Shown here piece by piece: positions 6,288 to 12,589 of a stretch of 17,087 nt of DNA. The translations under genes and the position numbers were made by a program. Each line of letters starts with the position of its first letter. Within the stretch, counting starts at the first letter, position 1. The notes beneath the pieces were generated by a model that was given only the letters and a program-made list of their open reading frames with translations, ran no database searches and was not told the origin of the DNA. Source of the stretch: JBEKLJ01 sp050010255 (GTDB lineage Bacteria; Acidobacteriota; Terriglobia; Bryobacterales; Bryobacteraceae); assembly GCA_050010255.1 (NCBI GenBank), contig JBEKLJ010000057.1:1-17087 (forward strand), given 5' to 3'.

Positions 6288-6293
6288 TATAAT
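6288..6293 (+). promoter_or_regulatory. -10 (TATAAT) of the OpuC-like gene
   Basis: A perfect TATAAT lies 50 nt before GTG 6344, leaving a roughly 40-nt 5' leader with an AGGGGG Shine-Dalgarno at 6331-6336. The best -35 candidate, TGTCGG (6264-6269, spacer 18), is weak. Confidence 0.55.
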
Positions 6294-6343
6294 CAGACTT
6301 CGCCCCGCTGCGCGGGAGCTTTCGTTCATGAGGGGGAATCTGA

Positions 6344-7228
6344 GTGAGCCGAGCCAGCGCTCTCATCTGCCTGATCGCCACCGCCATGCTGTGCGGCTGT
6401 TGGAACCGCCAGCGCACGATCGTCGTGGGCTCGAAGAGCTATACCGAGCAGATCGTGCTCGGTGAGATCGTCGCCAGGCACCTGGAGAACAGGCTTCAAA
6501 CATCCGTGGAGCGCAAGTTGGGCCTCGGCTCGACCTTGCTGGTGCACCAGTTGCTTCTGTCGGGCCAGCTCGACGTGTACCCGGAGTACACTGGCACGGC
6601 GCTCATGACGCTCCTGAAGCTAGCGCCGGAGTACGACCGGGCGATCGTCTACGAACGCGTCCGGCAGGAGTTCCAGCGGCAACGCCTGGTGATCTTCCCG
6701 CCGCTCGGCTTTGAGGATCGCGTGGCCGTCGTGGTGCGCGGCGCGGACGCCCGGGCCGGCAAGCTGGAGACGCTCAGCGACGCCGCGGCCTACGAGCCCG
6801 GCTGGATCCTGGCCGCCGATCACGAATTCATCGAGCGGCCGGATGGCTACGCCCTGCTCATGAAGTTCTACAACCTGCCGGTCAAGGCCGCGCCGAGCAG
6901 TGTCAGCGGCGGCGCCGCCTACGGCGCACTCCAGGGGAACCAGGCGAACATGGCGATCGGCAGCGAGTCCGACGCGTTGCTCTCCGAGCTCGACGTCAAG
7001 CTGCTGCGCGACGACCGGCATGCCTTCCTGCCCTCTCAAGCCGTCCTGGCCGCCCGGGCCGACACCCTCGACTCCCATCCGGGCATGCGGCGGGCGCTGG
7101 CGGAGCTTTCGGGCCGGTTCACCGACCAGATCGTGCGGAAGCTCGGCCACGAAGTGGAAATCCGGCACCGCAAGCCGGCCGACGTCGCCGCGGAGTTCCT
7201 CCAGCAGGCCGGGCTGGCGCCGCGCTAG
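6344..7228 (+). CDS. OpuC/ProX-family substrate-binding lipoprotein
   Basis: A 294-residue periplasmic binding protein of the osmoprotectant (glycine betaine/choline/carnitine) family. A short signal peptide ends in a lipobox-like LCGC with the lipidated Cys at 19. The family pattern follows: IVVGSKSYTEQIVLGE, LENRLQ, GLGSTLLVHQLLLSGQLDVYPEYTGTAL, then a second lobe ending in LAELSGRFTDQIVRKLGHEVE. The Cys at -2 of the lipobox is unusual. GTG 6344 is supported by AGGGGG 7 nt upstream. In this family the binding protein normally sits with an ATPase and permease; none is adjacent here (upstream is tRNA, downstream the B12 operon). The ligand cannot be read from sequence, so osmoprotectant is a family-level call. 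Confidence 0.85.
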   Translation: MSRASALICLIATAMLCGCWNRQRTIVVGSKSYTEQIVLGEIVARHLENRLQTSVERKLGLGSTLLVHQLLLSGQLDVYPEYTGTALMTLLKLAPEYDRAIVYERVRQEFQRQRLVIFPPLGFEDRVAVVVRGADARAGKLETLSDAAAYEPGWILAADHEFIERPDGYALLMKFYNLPVKAAPSSVSGGAAYGALQGNQANMAIGSESDALLSELDVKLLRDDRHAFLPSQAVLAARADTLDSHPGMRRALAELSGRFTDQIVRKLGHEVEIRHRKPADVAAEFLQQAGLAPR

Positions 7229-7301
7229 CCGCGCCGGCTTACGAACGGATTACGGCCTATTCCCCAGCCTGTTCCCCGGCGCCTCGGGCCCCAGGCGCAT
7301 C

Positions 7302-7310
7302 TGCTATACT
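7302..7310 (+). promoter_or_regulatory. Extended -10 promoter of the B12 operon
   Basis: TGC-TATACT is an extended -10 at 7302-7310, so transcription should start near 7317, at a GGCTGC/GCAGCC hairpin (7317-7330). No convincing -35. It precedes the cobalamin riboswitch and no other promoter is needed before btuB. Confidence 0.6.
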
Positions 7311-7341
7311 CATCCAGGCTGCACGCAGCCCTCACTGACGT

Positions 7342-7499
7342 GTGAGGTATGTACGGGAAGGCGGTGAGAATCCGCCACTGCCCCGCAACTGTGAGCGACC
7401 GCTAGCGGCTGCGCTGGTCACTGCCTTCGGGCGGGAAGGCCGCGCAACCCATCTTCGGGTAACGCCGGGTCGCAAGTCAGGAGACCGGTTCCTCACCGC
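7342..7499 (+). ncRNA. Cobalamin riboswitch (aptamer)
   Basis: The conserved core is clear: GGGAAGGCGGTGAGAATCCG from 7355, then CCACTGCCCCGCAACTGTGA from 7375, and the 3' B12 box AAGTCAGGAGACCGG (7474-7488). The likely closing stem P1 pairs GTGAGG (7342-7347) with CCTCAC (7491-7496). The peripheral arm CCCATCTTCGGGTAACG (about 7448-7464) and a variable stem near 7398-7440 fill the middle. It sits between a -10 and the btuB start and should repress btuBFDC when cobalamin is plentiful. A competing upstream hairpin CCTCAC (7330-7335)/GTGAGG and a hairpin at the start codon (7505-7531) are candidate expression-platform elements. Confidence 0.96.
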
Positions 7500-7504
7500 T
7501 CCAG

Positions 7505-7531
7505 GAGAACGTTTTCGCGGGAGAACGTCTC
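7505..7531 (+). promoter_or_regulatory. Hairpin presenting the btuB ribosome site
   Basis: GAGA-A-CGTT (7505-7513) can pair with AACGTCTC (7524-7531), one bulged A, immediately before ATG 7532. The loop TTCGCGGGAG contains the Shine-Dalgarno GGGAG. It could expose or hide the ribosome site and suggests control at translation; I see no T-tract terminator in the leader. Confidence 0.45.
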
Positions 7532-9745
7532 ATGCGCACATCTGGTTACACCCTCTGCTTGGTATTGGCTTCGGCCGCGCTGGCTTCGGCCGCCGACGGC
7601 CTGGTTTTGGACCCTTCCGGAAGACCGATTCCCAAGGCGCGCGTGGAATGCGCCGGGCGCCTGGCCGAGACCGGCCCTGACGGCCGGTTCACGCTGGCCG
7701 GCGTCGAGCACTGCACGGCCACGGTCTCCGCTCCGGGATTTCGCACCACGCGCGTCGCTCTGGCGGCCCCAGAGGCAGCGCGCATTGAGCTGGCCATCGC
7801 GCCGCGCGCGGAGCGCGTGGTGGTCTCGGCCACGCGCCGCGAGACCAGCATCGAAGAGACCGGCGCCGCCGCGACGGTGATCACCGGCGCGGATCTGGAA
7901 GCGCGCCAGACGCCCGCCCTCGCCGACGTGTTGCGCGAGGTGCCCGGCCTCGAAGTGGCGCGCTACGGCCGGCCCGGCAGCCTCACCCAGGTTTACGCGC
8001 GCGGCGGCGAGCGTACCGGGACGCTCATGCTCGTCGACGGCGTCCCGGTGAACGATCCAGGCGGCGAGTTGAACCTCGCCGGGTTCAGCACCAATGGCAT
8101 CGAACGCATCGAAGTGGTTCGCGGTCCCGAGAGCGCGCTATTCGGCGCGGAAGCTTCCGCCAGTGTTGTGCAGCTCTTCACGAAGCGCGGCGACCCCGAG
8201 AACCGGCTGCCCCGCGGGTCCGTAAGCTATGACCGCGGCAGCTTTCAGACGGACCGGTGGAGCGCGAATCTGGCCGGCGGCTCCGGCTCGCGGCTGGATT
8301 ATGCGCTCGCGGCCGAGCAGTTCCACACCGTGGGCGCGTACGTAAACGACTACTTCCGGAACACCTCGGGCACGGCGAACCTTGGGTTCCGGATTTCCGA
8401 TGCGACGCAGGTCCGCGGCGTCTTGCGTAGTTTCGATTCGATGGCCGGCACGCCGAACCAGGTTGCTTACGGCCTCTACGACCTCGATGCGAATGAGGCA
8501 ACTCGCGACCTGCTGGTTTCCGTGAGAGTCGATGATGTGCGCGGGCCGAGTTTTCTCGAGCGCGTGTCGTTCGGATACCACCGGTCGCATGATCTGTTCG
8601 TCGATTCTACTGGCGAGGGTCCGTTCGACGTGAGCGCCTGGCTGCGCGACGTGAACGGCGCCGTGCCTCGGGTGTATTTCGAGGGACTGGCATCGCCCTC
8701 GGCGCCGGTGCCGCCGGGCCTGCGGCTGGTGACGCAATCAGTGTATCTGTGGCCCTCCGATCCGTACCTCAGTCTCAGCTCGCGGAAGAACTTCGAGTAC
8801 CAGGGGACGCTGGCTCACGCCGGCGGCGCCGCGGTCTTCGGCTACCAGTACGAGCGGCAGGACGCGGATATCACCGGCCGCAGCGTGGACCGCGACAACC
8901 ACGCCGGTTTCGTGCACTTGCAGCAGACCCTGGCCGGCCGCCTGTTTCTGTCAGCCGGGGCACGCCTGGAACGGAACAGCGCGTTCGGCGCGAAGTGGAC
9001 GCCGCGCGGGGCCGCCAGCTACCGGCTCAGCGGCCAGCACGGCGCGTTGTCGGCGACTTACGTGCGCGCCAGCGCGGGCATCGGCATCACCGACCCCAGT
9101 CTGCTCCAGAACTTCGCCCGCGATCCCTACTTCATGGGCAATCCCGCGCTCAAGCCGGAACGGACCGCCAGCTACGAGGCCGGGATCATCCAGGAATGGT
9201 TGGGCCGCCGCCTGCGGATCGAGGCTGCCGCCTTCGACAGCTCCTTCAAGGACCTGATCGCCTTCGTGTCTCCACCGTTCCCTCAGCCCGCAACCTGGCA
9301 GAACATTCAGGCCAGCCGCGCGCGGGGGCTCGAATTCTCCGCGCAGGGGCGCATCACCGCCCTGGTGTCGGTGGCCGGTTCCTACACACGCATGTGGACG
9401 CGGGTCACGCGGTCGAATTCGCCGAATACGCTTTACGCAAGCGTGGGACAGGAGTTGCCGCGGCGGCCCGGCAACTCGGCAGCGCTCTCGCTGAGCCTGA
9501 CCCCGCGGCGCTGGATGCTGCACGCAGGGGCGACTCTGGTGGGCGAGCGGCAGGACACGAACCTCTTCGGCGTCACGCGCAACCCCGGTTACCAGAACGT
9601 CTGGGCGAGCGGTTCGATGCGGCTGACGAAGGGCCTGGCGCCGTTTGTGCGGGCGGAGAACCTGCTCAACCGCTACTACGAAGAGGTGCTCGGCTATCCG
9701 GCTGCCCGGAGGAGCATCCACGGAGGTCTGCGTTTCGAATGGTAG
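7532..9745 (+). CDS. btuB: TonB-dependent cobalamin outer-membrane receptor (BtuB-like)
   Basis: A 737-residue protein. The signal peptide is about residues 1-20 (ends ALASA). Residues about 22-90 form a CarboxypepD_reg-like beta domain (GLVLDPSGRPIPKARVE...DGRFTLAGV), an extension common in Acidobacteriota and Bacteroidota and absent from E. coli BtuB. A TonB-box-like RVVVSATR (about 94-101) precedes the plug domain (TPALADVLREVPGLEV, VDGVPVNDPGG, IERIEVVRGPESALFGAEA) and the 22-strand barrel with NPALKPERTASYEAG, ending in an aromatic residue (RFEW). The riboswitch upstream and btuFDC downstream make cobalamin the likely ligand; the receptor fold alone would not. ATG 7532 has GGGAGA 7 nt upstream. 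Confidence 0.92.
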   Translation: MRTSGYTLCLVLASAALASAADGLVLDPSGRPIPKARVECAGRLAETGPDGRFTLAGVEHCTATVSAPGFRTTRVALAAPEAARIELAIAPRAERVVVSATRRETSIEETGAAATVITGADLEARQTPALADVLREVPGLEVARYGRPGSLTQVYARGGERTGTLMLVDGVPVNDPGGELNLAGFSTNGIERIEVVRGPESALFGAEASASVVQLFTKRGDPENRLPRGSVSYDRGSFQTDRWSANLAGGSGSRLDYALAAEQFHTVGAYVNDYFRNTSGTANLGFRISDATQVRGVLRSFDSMAGTPNQVAYGLYDLDANEATRDLLVSVRVDDVRGPSFLERVSFGYHRSHDLFVDSTGEGPFDVSAWLRDVNGAVPRVYFEGLASPSAPVPPGLRLVTQSVYLWPSDPYLSLSSRKNFEYQGTLAHAGGAAVFGYQYERQDADITGRSVDRDNHAGFVHLQQTLAGRLFLSAGARLERNSAFGAKWTPRGAASYRLSGQHGALSATYVRASAGIGITDPSLLQNFARDPYFMGNPALKPERTASYEAGIIQEWLGRRLRIEAAAFDSSFKDLIAFVSPPFPQPATWQNIQASRARGLEFSAQGRITALVSVAGSYTRMWTRVTRSNSPNTLYASVGQELPRRPGNSAALSLSLTPRRWMLHAGATLVGERQDTNLFGVTRNPGYQNVWASGSMRLTKGLAPFVRAENLLNRYYEEVLGYPAARRSIHGGLRFEW

Positions 9746-9768
9746 TGCGCGACATCCCCTCTCGTAGC

Positions 9769-9818
9769 GCACCCTCTCTAGGGTGCCGCGTCGGCACTCT
9801 CTCGAAAACCCCGTTTTC
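9769..9818 (+). repeat. Three hairpins in the btuB-btuF gap
   Basis: GCACCCT-CTCT-AGGGTGC (9769-9786), GTGCCG-CGT-CGGCAC (9783-9797) and GAAAAC-CCC-GTTTTC (9804-9818). The first two overlap and exclude each other. GCGTCGGCAC (9788-9797) also has a perfect inverted copy at 9854-9863 inside btuF. The last stem ends in TTTT and resembles a weak terminator or processing site within the operon. Confidence 0.55.
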
Positions 9819-9843
9819 ATCCTCTGTTGTGCGTCCCCGACGC

Positions 9844-10773
9844 ATGGTCACTCGTGCCGACGCCTGGCTCAGGCGCGCGGCCGCAGGCCGCCGGCGCATC
9901 CGCCCTGTCCCGTGTCTCCTGTCTCCTATCTCCTTCCTTCTCTGCGCCTCCGCGGTGATTTCGCTGGCCGCCGAGCCGAGACGAATCGTCTCCACCTCGC
10001 CGAGCGTAACCGAAATGCTTTACGCCCTCGGCCTCGGCGACCGCGTGGCCGGCGTGACCACGTTCTGCCACTACCCGCCCGAGGCCGCCAGCAAGCCGAA
10101 GATCGGCAACTACCTCAACCCCAGCCTGGAGGCCATCATCGCGCTCCGGCCCGATCTGGTGATCGCCGAGACGACCGGCGTCCGCCGCTCCGAGCCGCTC
10201 CTGTCGCTACAGCTCAAGGTGCTGGAGGTTGACGATGCCACCCTGGCCGGCGTCTTCGAATCCATCCGCAGGATCGGCCGCGCCTGCGGCGTGCCGTCGC
10301 GGGCGCAGGCGCTGTGCCGCGACATCCAGGCCGCACTCGACGCCGTGCGGGCCAGGACGGCGCGCCTCGGGCGCCGGCGGGCAGTGTTCATCGTCGGCCG
10401 GGCGCCGGGCCGGATCGAAGACTTGATCGCCGCCGGCCGCGCTTCGTACCTGAACGAGCTGATCGAGATCGCCGGCGGGGACAATATCTTCCGCGGCTCC
10501 CCCGCCTCATACGCGAAGATTACGCTGGAGGAGTTGCTGGCGCGCAACCCCGAGGTGATCGTCGACATGGGCGAGATGGCCGAGACCGTGGGCGTGACCG
10601 AGGCCGGCAAGCGCGCCGTAGTCGCGCTCTGGGGCCGCTACCCCATGCTGGCGGCGGTCCGGCGGCACGCCGTGTTCGCGGTAGCTTCGGACATCTTCGT
10701 GGTCCCCGGGCCGCGCGTGGTGGATGCGGCGCGCGAGTTCGCGCGCATGCTGCATCCGGAGGCCGGGTTGTGA
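9844..10773 (+). CDS. btuF: Periplasmic cobalamin-binding protein
   Basis: A 309-residue class III periplasmic binding protein. The mature part starts with RIVSTSPSVTEMLYALGLGDRVAGVT, followed by CHYPPEA...KIGNYLNPSLEAIIALRPDLVIAE, the BtuF pattern, and ends with the second lobe (ELIEIAGGDNIF, VIVDMGE). It carries cobalamin to BtuCD. The start is uncertain: ATG 9844 has no good Shine-Dalgarno, GTG 9829 is an in-frame alternative, and the N-terminus would be an unusually long Arg-rich region (about 23 residues) before the hydrophobic stretch LLSPISFLLCASAVISLAA. The DNA encoding that stretch looks like a dispersed intergenic tract. No lipobox, so probably a soluble periplasmic protein. Its stop overlaps the btuD start by GTGA. 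Confidence 0.9.
   Translation: MVTRADAWLRRAAAGRRRIRPVPCLLSPISFLLCASAVISLAAEPRRIVSTSPSVTEMLYALGLGDRVAGVTTFCHYPPEAASKPKIGNYLNPSLEAIIALRPDLVIAETTGVRRSEPLLSLQLKVLEVDDATLAGVFESIRRIGRACGVPSRAQALCRDIQAALDAVRARTARLGRRRAVFIVGRAPGRIEDLIAAGRASYLNELIEIAGGDNIFRGSPASYAKITLEELLARNPEVIVDMGEMAETVGVTEAGKRAVVALWGRYPMLAAVRRHAVFAVASDIFVVPGPRVVDAAREFARMLHPEAGL
9905..9961 (+). repeat. CT-rich dispersed-repeat-like tract overlapping the btuF signal peptide
   Basis: The tract CTGTCCCGTGTCTCCTGTCT continues through TCTCTGCGCCTCCGCGGTGA. Stretches of the form 'ctgcgcctctgcggtga' recur between genes in many environmental bacterial genomes, as I recall. Here it lies in the open frame and supplies the signal-peptide core. 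Identification is by resemblance only. Confidence 0.35.
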
Positions 10774-11534
10774 GCCTGTACTCGCTAGGCGAAGTCGGCA
10801 TGCGCTACAACGGAACGCCGGTGTTGCGCGACGTCGCCCTGGAGTTCTCCCGGCCCGAGCTCGCGGCCATCGTCGGCCCGAACGGCGCGGGCAAGTCAAC
10901 GCTGCTCGGGATCATGGCGGGGCTGCGCGCGAACTACTCCGGGCGTTGCGCGTATGCGGGCAGGGAAGTGGGCCGCTGGCCGCGCCGCGCCTTCGCGCGC
11001 CAGGTGGCCTTCATCCCGCAGACGCTGCGCGTGGAGTTCCCCTTCACCGCCGAGCAGGTGGTCCTCATGGGCCGCACGCCGTACTGCGACGGGCTGTTCG
11101 AATCGCCCGAGGATTGGAGCGCCGTCCGGGAGGCGATGGAGATCACGGACACGGCGGCGTTCCGCGGCCGCGATTTCCGTTCGCTGAGCGGGGGCGAGCG
11201 GCAGCGCGTCATCCTGGCCTCCGCCGTCGCGCAAAGGCCGAAGACGCTGCTGCTCGACGAGCCCACGACTTTTCTCGACCTCAAGCACCAGGTTGCCATC
11301 TACCGCCTGCTCAGGGACCTGAGCCGCCAGGGCCTGCTGGTCGTCGCCGTGACGCACGACCTGAACCTCGCCGCGGCGTTCGCGAACCGCGTGGTGGTGC
11401 TCGACGCGGGGCGCGTGGCAGCCGATGCGGCGCCCGAAGCCGTGCTCGTCCCCGAGCTAATCCGGCGCGTGTTTGGCGTCGAAGCCGGAACCGTCCGTGG
11501 TCCCGGCGGGAAGGCCTGGCTGGTGTATGGATAG
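10770..11534 (+). CDS. btuD: Cobalamin ABC transporter ATP-binding protein
   Basis: A 254-residue ABC ATPase of the FecE/BtuD group. Walker A GPNGAGKST is at residues 36-44, followed by the Q-loop region FIPQTLRVEFPFTAEQVVLMGR, the signature LSGGERQRV, Walker B TLLLDEPTTFLDL and the H-loop TVVAVTHDLN-like VVAVTHDLNLA. It powers BtuC in the inner membrane. The GTG start overlaps the btuF stop by 4 nt, and its own end overlaps btuC by 8 nt (ATGGATAG at 11527-11534), so translation is coupled along the operon. Length is normal. The sequence could equally be a siderophore-type ATPase; the B12 call comes from context. Confidence 0.92.
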   Translation: MSLYSLGEVGMRYNGTPVLRDVALEFSRPELAAIVGPNGAGKSTLLGIMAGLRANYSGRCAYAGREVGRWPRRAFARQVAFIPQTLRVEFPFTAEQVVLMGRTPYCDGLFESPEDWSAVREAMEITDTAAFRGRDFRSLSGGERQRVILASAVAQRPKTLLLDEPTTFLDLKHQVAIYRLLRDLSRQGLLVVAVTHDLNLAAAFANRVVVLDAGRVAADAAPEAVLVPELIRRVFGVEAGTVRGPGGKAWLVYG

Positions 11535-12537
11535 CGCCAACCGCGCCTCCCCGCGCAGGTTCTGGGGCGCCGTGCTGATCTCGGCCGCCGTCGCCGCCGC
11601 CGCTCTCTGCCTAACGCCGCTCATCGGCTCGACCACGATCGACTACTCGCGGGCCTGGGCGGGCCTCTCGCCCGATCACGAGATTCTGTTCGACGCGCGG
11701 CTGCCGCGAGTGCTGCTGGCCCTGCTGGCCGGCGGCGCCCTCGGCGTGGCCGGCGTGCTCTTCCAGGCGCTGCTGCGCGACGCCCTGGCCACGCCCTACA
11801 CGCTCGGCGTCTCCAGTGGCGCTTCGCTGGGCGCGGTCGTGGCCATCTGCCTGGGCTGGCGCCAGGCCGGCCATCTGCCCGCCATCTGGGTGGCGGCGTT
11901 CACCGGCGCGGCGCTGGTGCTCCTGCTGGTTTTGGCGATCGCCAGCGAGGGGCGGCGGATGTCCTCCTTCACGCTGCTGCTGGCCGGAGTCTCGATCAAC
12001 GCCATCTGCCTCGCCGCCATCCTGTTTCTGCAATACCTGGCCAGCTTCGGCCAGACCTTTGCCATCGTGCGCTGGCTGATGGGCGGCATCGATGCCGTGG
12101 CGTACTCGACGCTGGCCTGGTTCGCCGCACTGGTCCTGCCGGCGCTGGTGCTCATCTTCCTGCATGCGCGCGACTGGAACCTGATGGCGGTGGGCGAGGA
12201 CTGGGCCGCAGCGCGCGGCGTCGCCGTCTCGCGGCTGATGCTCACCGGCTATCTGCTTGGCTCCTTCATCGCGGGCTCGGTGACGGCCCTGACCGGCCCG
12301 ATCGGGTTCGTCGGCCTGATTGTGCCGCACGCCCTGCGCCTGCGGCTGGGGGCGGACCACCGCGTGCTGATTCCCTGCTCGTTCTTCATTGGCGCGGCCT
12401 TCCTGGCCGTTTGCGACACCATCGCCCGCACCGCCCTGGCCCCCACCGAGATCCCGGTCGGCGTGGTAACCGCCCTGCTGGGCGGGCCGTTCTTCATCTG
12501 GCTGCTGCGGTCGAAACGCCGCAGCTTGTGGCTCTAA
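11527..12537 (+). CDS. btuC: Cobalamin ABC transporter permease (FecCD family)
   Basis: A 336-residue, highly hydrophobic FecCD-family permease with about ten predicted membrane segments. Recognisable blocks are RLPRVLLALLAGGALGVAG, FQALLRDALATPYTLGVSSG, the middle WLMGGIDAV, and GPIGFVGLIVPHALRLRLGADHR, the loop that contacts the ATPase. It forms the BtuC2D2 channel with the preceding gene and receives cobalamin from BtuF. ATG 11527 overlaps the btuD stop. It is the last gene of the operon: a GC-rich hairpin and T-run follow, and the next gene has its own -10. Confidence 0.92.
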   Translation: MDSANRASPRRFWGAVLISAAVAAAALCLTPLIGSTTIDYSRAWAGLSPDHEILFDARLPRVLLALLAGGALGVAGVLFQALLRDALATPYTLGVSSGASLGAVVAICLGWRQAGHLPAIWVAAFTGAALVLLLVLAIASEGRRMSSFTLLLAGVSINAICLAAILFLQYLASFGQTFAIVRWLMGGIDAVAYSTLAWFAALVLPALVLIFLHARDWNLMAVGEDWAAARGVAVSRLMLTGYLLGSFIAGSVTALTGPIGFVGLIVPHALRLRLGADHRVLIPCSFFIGAAFLAVCDTIARTALAPTEIPVGVVTALLGGPFFIWLLRSKRRSLWL

Positions 12538-12549
12538 TCGGGCCAAACC

Positions 12550-12578
12550 GGGCCGCCGGGCGGCCCTGAACCCGTTTT
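12550..12578 (+). terminator. Rho-independent-like terminator after btuC
   Basis: GGGCCGCC-G-GGCGGCCC (12550-12566) is a perfect inverted repeat (7-bp stem with a 3-nt loop in practice), followed 7 nt later by a TTTT run at 12574-12578. The T-run is displaced, so efficiency is uncertain. It closes the B12 operon. Confidence 0.6.
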
Positions 12579-12583
12579 AAGAT
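12578..12583 (+). promoter_or_regulatory. -10 hexamer of the ABC permease-ATPase operon
   Basis: TAAGAT ends 6 nt before the TTG start at 12590. No Shine-Dalgarno and no clear -35. It shares its first base with the T-run of the btuC terminator. Confidence 0.45.
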
Positions 12584-12589
12584 AGATAC

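Noticed and set aside
7342..7680. Open frame through the riboswitch
   Set aside because: It is fully explained by the cobalamin aptamer and the 5' end of btuB in another frame.
8749..9843. Upstream extension of the btuF frame (about 365 codons)
   Set aside because: It overlaps btuB in another frame and is Arg/Ala/Pro-rich shadow; btuF family similarity begins only near residue 47 of the chosen form.
9905..9961. CRISPR-like or tandem array in the CT-rich tract
   Set aside because: No regular repeat-spacer spacing; only irregular CTGTCTC-type repeats.
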